DNA of 21,587 nucleotides. Source: a virus. Shown one piece after another: positions 1 to 7,252 of this stretch. Position 1 is the stretch's first letter. Every line of letters starts with the position of its first letter. Below the pieces are notes generated by a model. It made no database searches. It was given only the letters and a program-made list of their open reading frames with translations, and was not told the DNA's origin. The stretch lies in the IMG/VR virus record IMGVR_UViG_3300044675_007475, positions 1-21,587 of that record; one strand, given 5' to 3'. A program made the translations under genes and the position numbers.

Positions 1-1
1 C

Positions 2-796
2 GCAGTGGAAACAGGCGATTTCTTGTCTGGTCTGGTTGCCCAAGCAGCTGACGCCACAGCGTTCGCCGACAAAATCCGCAAGCTCATTGAGCTCGGGCTC
101 TCAGAGAGAGCCTTGCGCCAGGTCCTTGATGCTGGTTTCGAAGCCGGCTCGGTCATCGCAGACAACATCATCGCAGGTGGCGCAACTGTAGTCCAGCAGG
201 TCAATACTTTGGTCGACTCCGTGGCTCAGGTTGCAGACCATGTCGGCGAGTTTGGTGCACGCACCTTCTACCAAGCAGGCATCACCCAAGGCGAGTCACT
301 GGTGGCCGGTATCCGTGCCGCATTGGACCAAGCACAAGCCGAGTTAAACGCTCGAATTGCAGCCCTCACCAGGTTTGAAGAAGGCCCGGCCACTTCAGGC
401 GCTAGCGCAGGCGCACCGCCTACCGGAGGGTCACCAACTCAACTGCTTCCGAAGACACCAAAGCTCGATTTGTCCCGATTGACCCCCAAATCGGTGCAGA
501 AAATCTCGGCTTTACCTTCCGCAGCAGCAAGGTCCTACACCGCCCTAGCCCAAGCGTTCGGAATTACGAAATTCGCTGAAGGCGGTATTGTTAACAAACC
601 CATGATGGGCCTAGTCGGCGAAGCCGGACCAGAAGCCATCATCCCACTCAGCGGCCGCAACAGCGGACTGGGGAACACCTTCAACATCACCGTCAACGCA
701 GGCATTGGAACAGACGGCGCAGCAGTCGGCCGTGTCATCGTAGACGCCATAAAGAAGTTCGAACGCACCAGCGGCCCAGTGTTTGCGAGTGCATAA
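2..796 (+). CDS. Tape measure protein, C-terminal part (5' partial)
   Basis: The reading frame is open to the left edge of the window, so this is the end of a longer protein. The last part shows the usual end of actinophage tape measure proteins: a Gly-rich hydrophobic stretch with GGIVNKPMMGLVGEAGPEAI, a beta-rich FNITVNAG segment and a closing amphipathic helix with VGRVIVDAIKKFE. Upstream is long Ala-rich helical sequence (TFYQAGITQGESLVAGIRAA) and a Pro/Gly/Ser linker. The tape measure sets tail length and is threaded through the tail tube. The stop codon overlaps the next start by one base (TAATG), as expected for the tape measure to minor-tail order. A GTG at 5 is not taken as the true start because nothing in the protein suggests an N-terminus there. 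Confidence 0.8.
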   Translation, partial: AVETGDFLSGLVAQAADATAFADKIRKLIELGLSERALRQVLDAGFEAGSVIADNIIAGGATVVQQVNTLVDSVAQVADHVGEFGARTFYQAGITQGESLVAGIRAALDQAQAELNARIAALTRFEEGPATSGASAGAPPTGGSPTQLLPKTPKLDLSRLTPKSVQKISALPSAAARSYTALAQAFGITKFAEGGIVNKPMMGLVGEAGPEAIIPLSGRNSGLGNTFNITVNAGIGTDGAAVGRVIVDAIKKFERTSGPVFASA

Positions 797-2022
797 TGCC
801 AGTTCCAAGCACAACCGTCGAAGTCGGGTTTGACCTCTCCGGCCTAGGTGGCCCGTTCTTTACCCTTGACGATTCAGTGCAAGGCGTACTCGATAACACC
901 CAATTTACCCTCGGCGGCACGCTGTTCTATGACGTCACCGACCGAGTCCGCAACATCAGTGTGACCAGAGGCAAAAGCCGTGAGCTGGACCGTTTCACAG
1001 CAGGCCAGACCGTGGTCGAGTTCAACAACAACGACCGAGCCTTCGACCCCCTCTTTGCATCGTCACCGTTCTTCGGCCAAATCATCCCACGCCGCGATGT
1101 GCGTATCCAGGCCAACGGCTCAGCGGTGTTCTACGGCTATGTTGACGACTGGAACCTCAACTACTCAACCGACGGCCTTTCAACTTGCCGCATGGACGCC
1201 AGTGACGCCTTCACCATTTTGGCCCAACAGGCTCTCACCGGTGGCTCAGCCACCAGCCAGCTAACCGGCGCCAGGTTTAATGCTATCCTCGACCGCCCCG
1301 AAATCCAATGGCCAGCAACCCAGCGCGACATCGAAGTCGGACAGGAGACACTCCAAGCCGATTTTATCGAGCCAAACACCAATGTTTTGGAATACCTGCA
1401 ACTGGTTAACAACTCCGAACCTGGCTCTTTCTTTGTCGGCGCCGAAGGTGACCTCACTTTCGTTGACCGCAGCGACGCCATATCCTCAACCGGTTTGCCG
1501 GTGTTCAGCGATGACGGCACAGGCATCCCGTTCGTAGAGCTGGGAGTCGTCTACGGCTCAGAACTGCTTTACAACCGCATCATCGTCTCGAGGCTCAACG
1601 GCGGCACCGCCATAGCTGACGACACAGACAGCCAAAACGCCTACGGCATCTCGGTTTTAGAAGTCGAAAACATACTAGTCGCGACGGACTCGGACGCTAC
1701 TTCCTTGGCCTCGTACCTACTAGGTCAATACTCGGAGCCGGAGTACCGCTTCGAGACGCTCGGAGTGGCCTTGGAAGACCTCTCTGATGCCAACACGGCG
1801 ACGGTGCTCGGTGTTGAACTTGGCGACGTCGTGCAGATTAAGTTTACCCCTAACGGTGTGGGGACTCAGATAGACAAGTACGCGAGGGTCATCGCCGTTG
1901 ACCACTCAATCGTCACAGGCTCACATAGGCTTGTGTTCGGCTTCCAGACTCTTGACTACGCGTCATTTATACTTGACGACAGTGAGTTTGGTAAACTAGA
2001 TACAGGAAGGTTAGGATTCTAA
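796..2022 (+). CDS. Minor tail protein (distal-tail/baseplate-like)
   Basis: This 408-residue protein directly follows the tape measure gene, where siphoviruses encode distal tail or baseplate proteins. The N-terminal half contains DVTDRVRNISVTRGKSRELD, then TVVEFNNNDRAFDPL and a VDDWNLNY strand, a pattern I associate with actinophage minor tail proteins that begin with a tail-tube-like beta domain. The rest is beta-rich with many Asp and Asn residues and no transmembrane segment or enzyme motif. The start is ATG overlapping the previous stop by one base, and the stop overlaps the next ATG by one base (TAATG), which indicates translational coupling. Assignment rests on position and this domain pattern; the exact role in the tail tip is inferred. 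Confidence 0.7.
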   Translation: MPVPSTTVEVGFDLSGLGGPFFTLDDSVQGVLDNTQFTLGGTLFYDVTDRVRNISVTRGKSRELDRFTAGQTVVEFNNNDRAFDPLFASSPFFGQIIPRRDVRIQANGSAVFYGYVDDWNLNYSTDGLSTCRMDASDAFTILAQQALTGGSATSQLTGARFNAILDRPEIQWPATQRDIEVGQETLQADFIEPNTNVLEYLQLVNNSEPGSFFVGAEGDLTFVDRSDAISSTGLPVFSDDGTGIPFVELGVVYGSELLYNRIIVSRLNGGTAIADDTDSQNAYGISVLEVENILVATDSDATSLASYLLGQYSEPEYRFETLGVALEDLSDANTATVLGVELGDVVQIKFTPNGVGTQIDKYARVIAVDHSIVTGSHRLVFGFQTLDYASFILDDSEFGKLDTGRLGF

Positions 2023-2747
2023 TGGGCTCAGGATATAAAGCATTCACAGCTGGTGAGGTACTTACAGCCAGCGACGTGAACAACTACCTCATGGAGCAAA
2101 GCGTCATGGTATTTGGCGGCTCAGCTGCCCGTTCCAGCGCGATAGGTACAGCCAACTTTGAAGAGGGCATGGTCTCCTACCTCACTGACACAGATAAAGT
2201 CGAAGCCTACAACGGCACGAACTGGGTATCTGTTGCACCTACTTCGACCCAGGGCCTTACCCTGATTAATACGACTTCATTTAGTGGAGTATCCAGTCAA
2301 TCAATCAATGATGTTTTTAGTGCAACTTATACAAATTATCAAGTATTAATAGAATTTAGACCAAGTGCAAACGCAGCAATAGATTTGCGTTTTAGAGTTG
2401 CAGGTGCAGATAATTCTACAAGTAATTACTCTAATGCTTTGTACAATTACACAAGTTCTGGTGGTGGTGGTGGACAGACTGCTGATAACGCTGTTTCTTA
2501 TGCAAGAGTTGATGCTGGTTTTACAGGAACAGATGGTGTCACTTTTTTAACTATCTTTAATCCGTTTGCTACCCAAAAAACAAGTATCATTACAAGAACA
2601 GAAGGATTTGGAAGTTCTAATCCAATTTTAACAACTTCTTTTGGTGGCAATGTTTTTAATGCTACAACAAGTTTTACAGGATTCAGTTTGATAAGAAGTT
2701 CTGGGACATTTACTGGTTCGGTTTCCGTCTACGGCTTTAACATTTAG
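2022..2747 (+). CDS. Tail fibre / receptor-binding-like protein with AT-rich C-terminus
   Basis: This 241-residue protein has two parts. Residues 1-80 (GYKAFTAGEVLTASDVNNYL, then a beta segment ending YNGTNWVSV) resemble the small N-terminal module found in actinophage tail and fibre proteins that attaches to the virion. Residues from about 85 onward are Ser/Thr/Asn/Phe-rich beta sequence with a Gly run (residues about 147-151) and a final SVSVYGFNI strand, typical of a jelly-roll-like fibre tip. The DNA changes composition at the same boundary: about 58% GC in the first part and about 30-33% GC after 2280 on the lines I counted. This fits a receptor-binding tip acquired by recombination. Function is inferred from position and architecture; no catalytic motif is seen. 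Confidence 0.6.
   Translation: MGSGYKAFTAGEVLTASDVNNYLMEQSVMVFGGSAARSSAIGTANFEEGMVSYLTDTDKVEAYNGTNWVSVAPTSTQGLTLINTTSFSGVSSQSINDVFSATYTNYQVLIEFRPSANAAIDLRFRVAGADNSTSNYSNALYNYTSSGGGGGQTADNAVSYARVDAGFTGTDGVTFLTIFNPFATQKTSIITRTEGFGSSNPILTTSFGGNVFNATTSFTGFSLIRSSGTFTGSVSVYGFNI
2263..2747 (+). other. AT-rich mosaic segment inside the tail fibre gene
   Basis: Counting bases by eye, the 60 bases from 2281 hold 18 G+C and the 60 from 2341 hold 20, against 35 in the 60 bases from 2101. Codon use switches to A/T-ending codons, unlike every neighbour, while the reading frame continues without interruption. The shift begins shortly after the conserved N-terminal module and ends at the gene's stop; the following gene starts AT-rich and returns to normal composition around 2850. 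Confidence 0.75.
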
Positions 2748-2756
2748 GAGGTAAAA

Positions 2757-2981
2757 ATGGCAACTGAAAAGATTTTTATACAAATAGATAACGACAAGAT
2801 TGAACTAACTGGTGCAGATAAAAATGATTTTATTGCAGACAGAGAAGAACGCGCTGTCCAATTTAGCCTACGCGAAGCCGAGTATGACGCTAAAAAACAG
2901 GCCCGTATCGACGCAATCACCAAGCTAGGCGAAGCCTCAGGACTCACCCCGGCCGAAATTGAAGCCATTTTAAACATCTAA
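2757..2981 (+). CDS. Small tail-associated acidic protein (unknown)
   Basis: A 74-residue acidic protein preceded by a strong Shine-Dalgarno sequence (AGGAGG at 2746-2751, ending 5 bases before ATG), the best ribosome binding site in this part of the window. The N-terminal half (KIFIQIDNDKIELTGADKND) looks like a short beta hairpin, and the C-terminal half is a helix with alternating charge, ending in GLTPAEIEAIL. Its size and place just after a fibre-like gene recall small tail-fibre chaperones or accessory proteins, but I recognise no family. Its first 80 bases share the AT-rich composition of the fibre tip gene, so it may have been acquired together with that tip. Confidence 0.72.
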   Translation: MATEKIFIQIDNDKIELTGADKNDFIADREERAVQFSLREAEYDAKKQARIDAITKLGEASGLTPAEIEAILNI

Positions 2982-3029
2982 CTGCTACACTTGTCGGAAG
3001 CCCCTGCGCCTGACGCACGGAGCAACCAG

Positions 3030-3515
3030 ATGAGGAAAAGCACTATAGCAGTAACTGCGCTTTTTACCTTCGCAATCACCACACCAGCTCTCGCCTTTAC
3101 TGAGCCATTCCCTGGTTCATATCGTGAGACCCGCGACATCACCTGCCCTGCCCAGTACCCGGTTAAAACCGGCGAAGGCACCATGGGCGGCGGCTACATC
3201 ACCACCTGCTGGACCAGCCAAGCTTGGTCGCTCCAAATGGCCGGCGGCGATGACTGGACCGCTTGGCTCAACGGCACCTATACACCGGCACCAACCCCAA
3301 CCCCGACCGTGACCGTTACCCCGGCACCGGTGGTCGTTGAGAGAGTGGTCACCGTAGACGGTGGCACCCGTGAGGTCATCAAGGAAGTCCCTGCGGCCGC
3401 GCCAGAACTGAAGACCGTTAAACAAATCAAGGCCGAAATCAAACGCTTGAAGAAGCAGCTGAAATCGCTTGAGACTAGACTAAAGAGGTCCACGAAATCG
3501 AAGCCCCTCAACTAG
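3030..3515 (+). CDS. Secreted protein with C-terminal coiled coil
   Basis: Starts at ATG 3030 (GGAG at 3019-3022), chosen over an upstream TTG because it places a classical signal peptide at the N-terminus: MRKST, then a hydrophobic core, then TTPALAF as the likely cleavage region. The mature part has two Cys residues about 20 residues apart in a Gly/Trp-rich segment (possible disulfide), then a Pro/Thr linker (PAPTPTPTVTVTPAP), a VVVERVVTVDGG strand and a Lys-rich coiled coil (residues about 130-155). It is probably exported and may act at the cell surface or in lysis or superinfection control. No homologous family is recognised. The frame ends 26 bases before the integrase TTG. Confidence 0.7.
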   Translation: MRKSTIAVTALFTFAITTPALAFTEPFPGSYRETRDITCPAQYPVKTGEGTMGGGYITTCWTSQAWSLQMAGGDDWTAWLNGTYTPAPTPTPTVTVTPAPVVVERVVTVDGGTREVIKEVPAAAPELKTVKQIKAEIKRLKKQLKSLETRLKRSTKSKPLN

Positions 3516-3541
3516 AGGCGCCTTGGCATCCGACCGAGACC

Positions 3542-4357
3542 TTGATTGCTGCGCTCGCTGACAAATACAAAAAGGTAGGCTACGGCCGCCAGCTGATTTT
3601 CAACGATTCAAGCCTTATCCGGAGACTTAGCGTCCACTTACAGCACGCCACACCTAGAGACCTCGAAGTCGTTGTCATGCAACCTGCAAGCAACAACACC
3701 AGAGCGCTGTACTGTGGGCGCTTTGTCTCAATCTACCGCTCTCTTATCGAGCTGGAGATGCTACCTAACTACAACCCTGCGCTAAAACTGCCCAAAATCA
3801 GGAAACGTCGCACACAGCCGCGCCCGTTGACACATGCCGAGGCTTCTGTCCTCATAACCCAAGCGAACCTGCCCCAGCGCCACTGGTTCATGCTGTCTTG
3901 CTTCGCTGGTCTGCGTGCCGGTGAAATCTCACAGGTCCGAGGTGTGGACCTTGAGGAAAGCAACGACGGTCACATGCTTCGTGTCCCTTATGGCAAAGGC
4001 GGCACCGACCTGGTTGTCCCAGCCCACCCGATGATTGTTGAGATGATACAATCGTACAAAACACTTGACCGCCTCTGGCCGACCATGAAGGCGCATAGCC
4101 TCTCGGTCGCAGCCTGCAAAGAGATGCGCCGACTCGGAGTCAAAAAGAAACTCCACTCCGGCCGACATTACTTCGCCACAAGCGCCTACGCCGCTTCAAA
4201 TGGCGACCTGCTAGCAGTATCCAAGTTAATGCGCCACGCAAGTGTCGCAACAACACAAATCTACGCCGAACTCGGGTCACAGGTAGCCCGTTCGCTAGTT
4301 AACAGCCTTCCACTACCTGATTTACCAAAGGAACAAAATGAGCCTCAAAACACTTAA
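3542..4357 (+). CDS. int: Tyrosine integrase / site-specific recombinase
   Basis: The 271-residue protein has the catalytic set of tyrosine recombinases: Arg125 in LRAGEIS, Lys152 in GKGG, His205 and Arg208 in HSGRHYFAT, His232 in MRHASVATT and the nucleophile Tyr241 in IYAELG. Residues 1-85 form a short core-binding domain; there is no obvious separate arm-binding domain, so it is small for a phage integrase and closer in size to XerC/D types. It would integrate the phage into the host chromosome, which implies a temperate lifestyle. The first conventional start is TTG at 3542 with a poor ribosome binding site, and the open frame runs 21 codons further upstream with protein-like sequence, so the start is uncertain. 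It overlaps the next gene by 20 bases. Confidence 0.87.
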   Translation: MIAALADKYKKVGYGRQLIFNDSSLIRRLSVHLQHATPRDLEVVVMQPASNNTRALYCGRFVSIYRSLIELEMLPNYNPALKLPKIRKRRTQPRPLTHAEASVLITQANLPQRHWFMLSCFAGLRAGEISQVRGVDLEESNDGHMLRVPYGKGGTDLVVPAHPMIVEMIQSYKTLDRLWPTMKAHSLSVAACKEMRRLGVKKKLHSGRHYFATSAYAASNGDLLAVSKLMRHASVATTQIYAELGSQVARSLVNSLPLPDLPKEQNEPQNT

Positions 4358-4592
4358 AGACGTAGCCCTGCGTTCTTTCGCCCTATTCTTAGCGATGGCC
4401 CTCCCAGCTATCGGTGTAGGTGCATTCGCAGGGGTTGAACCCGTAAACAGCGCACTAATCGCCGGCGGTCTCGCCGTGTCCCGTGTAATCACCGACTTGG
4501 CAAAAGCCTTCCTCGATGACGGCAAGCTGACACAAGAAGAAGTCGACGCTATCTTCAAACGTGCTAACAAGAAAGACGAAGTGACCAAATAA
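4338..4592 (+). CDS. Holin candidate
   Basis: An 84-residue protein with a Lys/Arg-containing N-terminus, two hydrophobic stretches (residues about 11-32 and 36-52) and a charged cytoplasmic tail with DDGKLTQEEVDAIFKRANKK. This size and layout are typical of phage holins, which open the membrane for the endolysin. ATG 4338 follows AAAGGA at 4327-4332. The stop overlaps the ATG of the M23 endolysin by one base (TAATG), so the two are translationally coupled; that pairing is the main support. It could instead be a structural membrane protein of the cassette. Confidence 0.62.
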   Translation: MSLKTLKDVALRSFALFLAMALPAIGVGAFAGVEPVNSALIAGGLAVSRVITDLAKAFLDDGKLTQEEVDAIFKRANKKDEVTK

Positions 4593-4987
4593 TGGCGCTC
4601 CCTATCGCTAACGGCAAAATCACCACAGCCTACAAGAAAAAGGGCAAAATGTGGTCCAAAGGGTATCACACCGGAGTCGACTTCGCAGTTCCTTCTGGCA
4701 CCGACATCTTGGCAGTGGCCGACGGGAAGATTGCGCCAGCTAACTGGGGCAAGTCCTACGGCACCCAACTAGTACAGAAAATCGAAGGCCAAGACGTCTG
4801 GGTTATCTACGCCCACCTAAGCAAAGCACTGGTCAAACCAGGCGACACAGTCGTCAAAGGCCAACACATCGGTGAAAGCGGCAACACCGGGAACTCATCC
4901 GGACCTCACCTGCATTTCGAAGCAAGAGACAACGTGCGCTGGTCGGCCGGTAAGGACGTCGACCCACAAGCAATCCTCAGCGCTTAA
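4592..4987 (+). CDS. M23-family peptidase endolysin
   Basis: This 131-residue protein is a complete peptidase M23 (LytM-type) domain and little else. The zinc ligands are visible: His26 and Asp30 in HTGVD, and His108 in the HLHFE motif, with His106 and His75 (YAHLS) as catalytic histidines. The domain cleaves peptide cross-bridges of peptidoglycan. There is no signal peptide and no cell-wall-binding domain, so it should depend on the upstream holin for access to the wall. It is very short for an actinophage lysin, which usually has several domains. The next gene starts with TTG directly after the stop. Confidence 0.87.
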   Translation: MALPIANGKITTAYKKKGKMWSKGYHTGVDFAVPSGTDILAVADGKIAPANWGKSYGTQLVQKIEGQDVWVIYAHLSKALVKPGDTVVKGQHIGESGNTGNSSGPHLHFEARDNVRWSAGKDVDPQAILSA

Positions 4988-6040
4988 TTGCGCCGCAGAG
5001 CACCTGCGCTTCTGCTGCTTGTCCTCGCCTTCGGCACTTTAACATCACCATCATGGTCCGACACCACCGTCGACCTCACCCCGGAACAACCATATATCGA
5101 TATCCCCGTCGAAGCCACCGCCCCAACCCAAATCACAATCAGCACCACCACCGGCACACCACAACAACCAGGTTTCATCGACAGCTGGGTTGAACTGTGG
5201 CAAAACGCCACCCGTATCGCATTCAATGATGACGGCGGGCACAGCGGCACCAACGTCCTAGCGTCATTTTTAACCCAACAAATCGAAGCCGGCCTCTACT
5301 TCGTCAGAGCCACATCTTTCGCGTGGGCAGCCAGCGGAGGCACCCAAACCCCAACCGGGTCCTACCTTTTAAACATCAGCGGCGTAGAAATCCCTACCCC
5401 AACACCCACGCCAACAGCATCAACTCAACCGACAGAGACAGCAACACCAGAACCCACAGCAACACCAGAACCGTCTGCAACCACTGAGCCTGAACCAACT
5501 CCAACCACGTCAGATACACCAACGCCTACCCCAACCCCAGAAGAAACTGCACAACCAACGCCAGAACCAAGCACACCCCAAACAGCAGAGCCCACTTCAG
5601 ACAATCAAGAACAAACCACGCCACCCGCTCCGATAGATGAGCCTCCAACAGAGGCCACAGCAGCAGAGGAAACCACAGAACCAGACCCAGGTATATTGGA
5701 AGAAGAGCCACAGCCAGAAACAAGTCCAGAAGCCCTCCCAACCGATGAACCCAGTCTACCAGTTGAAGAACCAACCGAAGACCTTGTCGACACCGGCTAC
5801 CTTCAAAGCGTAGACGTTGTCCTAGACGCAGTCGGCGCAGCAATCAGCGAAGCCGCCGCTGCCACAATAGAAGCCATCAGCGAAACCCTCACAGCCGTCG
5901 GCGAAACTGCCACTGCGGCCGCTGAGGCGTTCATGGCGATAGGCTCCGATATGACGGAGGAGCAAAGAGAGACCTCGCAGACAGTCGTAATCTCGGCTGT
6001 TGTAGTGACACAAATACAAGCATTAAGGCGCATCAAATGA
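4988..6040 (+). CDS. Secreted, C-terminally anchored surface protein with Pro/Thr/Glu stalk
   Basis: This 350-residue protein starts at TTG immediately after the endolysin stop. It has a signal peptide (Arg-rich, then ALLLLVLAFGTL, cleavage near SPSWSD), a beta-sandwich-like domain of about 110 residues (two WVELWQ/AWAAS regions and an FNDDGGHSGTN Asp-rich turn, as in PPC-like extracellular domains), a stalk of about 120 residues rich in Thr-Pro, Glu-Pro and Gln, an Ala/Glu helical segment, and a final hydrophobic stretch (VVISAVVVTQIQALRR) with a positively charged end that looks like a membrane anchor. It probably spans the wall of the infected or lysogenic cell. It could help lysis, block superinfection or alter the surface; no enzyme motif supports a choice. 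It overlaps the next ATG by four bases. Confidence 0.68.
   Translation: MRRRAPALLLLVLAFGTLTSPSWSDTTVDLTPEQPYIDIPVEATAPTQITISTTTGTPQQPGFIDSWVELWQNATRIAFNDDGGHSGTNVLASFLTQQIEAGLYFVRATSFAWAASGGTQTPTGSYLLNISGVEIPTPTPTPTASTQPTETATPEPTATPEPSATTEPEPTPTTSDTPTPTPTPEETAQPTPEPSTPQTAEPTSDNQEQTTPPAPIDEPPTEATAAEETTEPDPGILEEEPQPETSPEALPTDEPSLPVEEPTEDLVDTGYLQSVDVVLDAVGAAISEAAAATIEAISETLTAVGETATAAAEAFMAIGSDMTEEQRETSQTVVISAVVVTQIQALRRIK
5395..5775 (+). repeat. Low-complexity Pro/Thr/Glu codon repeat
   Basis: Degenerate short repeats coding for Thr-Pro, Glu-Pro and Thr-Glu units (for example aacacccacgccaaca and aacaccagaacccaca, the latter recurring near 5446 and 5461). They form the extended stalk of the surface protein. 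The repeats are imperfect, so slippage in length between related phages is likely. Confidence 0.7.
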
Positions 6041-6219
6041 AAAACTGGCTCACCAAGTACGTGGTGGGGTTGACATCAGACGTTTACACTTATGTCGGAC
6101 TCCTCATCGCGTACTTCACTCTAGAAGGCTCAGCTAAAGTCGTCACCGGGTACATCATCCTCGGCGGCTTTGTAATCTGGCTGGTGTCTTTCCCACTTCG
6201 AGAAAGAGGCGACGATTAA
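6037..6219 (+). CDS. Small membrane protein (two hydrophobic segments)
   Basis: A 60-residue protein that overlaps the preceding stop by four bases (ATGA). After a Lys/Trp N-terminus it has two hydrophobic segments (about residues 18-30 and 36-52, the second GYIILGGFVIWLVSF) and ends with a charged tail, RERGDD. This fits a second holin or antiholin in the lysis cassette, but the sequence alone does not distinguish that from other small membrane proteins. Confidence 0.65.
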   Translation: MKNWLTKYVVGLTSDVYTYVGLLIAYFTLEGSAKVVTGYIILGGFVIWLVSFPLRERGDD

Positions 6220-6229
6220 GTGTACACTT
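6218..6229. repeat. 12-bp perfect palindrome AAGTGTACACTT
   Basis: A perfect inverted repeat immediately after the stop codon of the 60-residue membrane protein and about 90 bases upstream of the next gene. Its symmetry and position suggest a protein-binding site (operator) more than a terminator, since there is no loop or T-run. Confidence 0.35.
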
Positions 6230-6310
6230 TTAGCGATGTACGCCTGTATGGGCTTCCTGCTTGTCATCGTGCTCAACTCCTGACACGCCGTCCGCTTGAG
6301 AACTTGCCTG

Positions 6311-6321
6311 CGTGGTAAGAT
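6311..6321 (+). promoter_or_regulatory. Possible extended -10 promoter (TGG-TAAGAT)
   Basis: TAAGAT at 6316-6321 preceded by TGG shares the TGGTANNAT pattern seen at the other putative promoters in the window. A -35-like TTGAGA lies at 6296-6301, but the 14-bp gap is too short, so any activity would depend on the extended -10. If used, transcription would begin around 6328, just before the ATG at 6332. Confidence 0.3.
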
Positions 6322-6631
6322 GGATGTCAACATGCTCATAGAAAACATCGAGAACACCTCAGTGATTCTCGGCTCAGCAGCCGTCATCATCGGCGTCCTA
6401 GCTGGTCTATTTAAATGGTTCGGCAATAAAATCAGCATGGTCATCGAGTACCAAATCAAACAAGACCTCAACGAAATCACAGCCAACACCAGGCAGCTAA
6501 TACCTAACGGCGGCACCCACCTGGCAGACCAAATCACCAGGCTCGAAATCTCCCAAGCCAAAACATGCGCAGAGATTCAATCGGTCGCCAAAGCCTTCTC
6601 TGAACACCTAGCAGACCACCGGAGCAAATAA
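6320..6631 (+). CDS. Single-pass membrane protein with C-terminal helix
   Basis: A protein of about 103 residues. An N-terminal segment (LIENIENTS) is followed by one hydrophobic helix (VILGSAAVIIGVLAGLFKWF) and a long charged helical tail (EYQIKQDLNEITANTRQL ... DQITRLEISQAKT), a layout seen in actinophage membrane proteins of the lysis region. ATG 6320 is given; ATG 6332 is equally possible and would be the used start if the promoter box overlapping 6320 is real. The stop overlaps the next ATG by one base (TAATG). The function is unknown; it may act with the holin. Confidence 0.63.
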   Translation: MDVNMLIENIENTSVILGSAAVIIGVLAGLFKWFGNKISMVIEYQIKQDLNEITANTRQLIPNGGTHLADQITRLEISQAKTCAEIQSVAKAFSEHLADHRSK

Positions 6632-6891
6632 TGGTGAGCCTGCGCGAAGCTTTAGAGACAGAGAAAGACAACGGCCCCTCAATTAGGCAATGCACAATCG
6701 GCACCTACATCAGAACCTTAGACCCAGACGACCGTGCAGCAATGGTCCAAGCACTGAATGACAAAACAATCAGCTCCGTGGCCATCGTGCGTGCAGTCAG
6801 CGCCACCGGCTCCAAACTCAGCGCCGAAGTCCTAGCTCGCCACAGACGCAGACTCTGCAAATGTGGAGAGGATGTGTGGCGTGTCTCTTAA
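6631..6891 (+). CDS. Small predicted DNA-binding protein
   Basis: An 86-residue protein made of short helices: SLREALETEK, a CTIGTYIRTLDPDDRAAM segment, then KTISSVAIVRAVSATGSKLS and VLARHRRRLCKCGE. The last part reads as a helix-turn-helix with a recognition helix followed by a basic RHRRR patch and a CKCGE knuckle, like small actinophage proteins that choose DNA sites. I know this general type but not its precise function. It overlaps the following gene by about 11 bases and is probably co-transcribed with it. Confidence 0.6.
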   Translation: MVSLREALETEKDNGPSIRQCTIGTYIRTLDPDDRAAMVQALNDKTISSVAIVRAVSATGSKLSAEVLARHRRRLCKCGEDVWRVS

Positions 6892-7252
6892 TGACGAACT
6901 CAACAAAGCCAAAAGCGAACAAGCCAACGGCTCAATCTACGTTCTCACCAATCCAGCTATGCCGGGCATTGTCAAGATTGGTTTTACCACCGGCGAAGTC
7001 GAAACACGCATGGCCGAACTGGACCGCACCTCGACTCCTGCTCCTTTTGTCTGCTATTACGCTGGTTTTGTGGAAAACGTGGCACTCCAAGAACAACGCA
7101 TCCACGCAATCTTCGCAGACCGACGTATCAGACCACAACGCGAGTTCTTCACCGTTTCCCCTGAGCAAGCGAAAGCCGCAATCGAACTAGTCGCAATCCG
7201 CGACGTCACCCCCACCCTCCCAGAACCTGAAGACAATGTCAAACCTAACTGA
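6881..7252 (+). CDS. T5orf172 / GIY-YIG-like domain protein
   Basis: The 123-residue protein carries a T5orf172-type (MUG113) domain: GSIYVLTNPAMPGIVKIGFT for the first two strands, R-AELDRTSTPAPF, then E-RIHAIFADRRI and the REFF motif. This family belongs to the GIY-YIG nuclease superfamily and is common in phages, where it may act as a small endonuclease or DNA-binding module. Start choice: GTG 6881 has GGAGAGG nine bases upstream; ATG 6872 and GTG 6863 are in frame but have no properly spaced ribosome binding site. The gene overlaps the glycosyltransferase by 17 bases. Confidence 0.75.
   Translation: MSLNDELNKAKSEQANGSIYVLTNPAMPGIVKIGFTTGEVETRMAELDRTSTPAPFVCYYAGFVENVALQEQRIHAIFADRRIRPQREFFTVSPEQAKAAIELVAIRDVTPTLPEPEDNVKPN

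Noticed and set aside
3516-3541. attP core next to the integrase
   Set aside because: No tRNA-like segment or paired arm repeats could be seen around the gene; the host attB would be needed.
6236-6283. 15-codon hydrophobic frame starting at ATG 6236
   Set aside because: Too short and without ribosome binding; mentioned only as a possible leader peptide.
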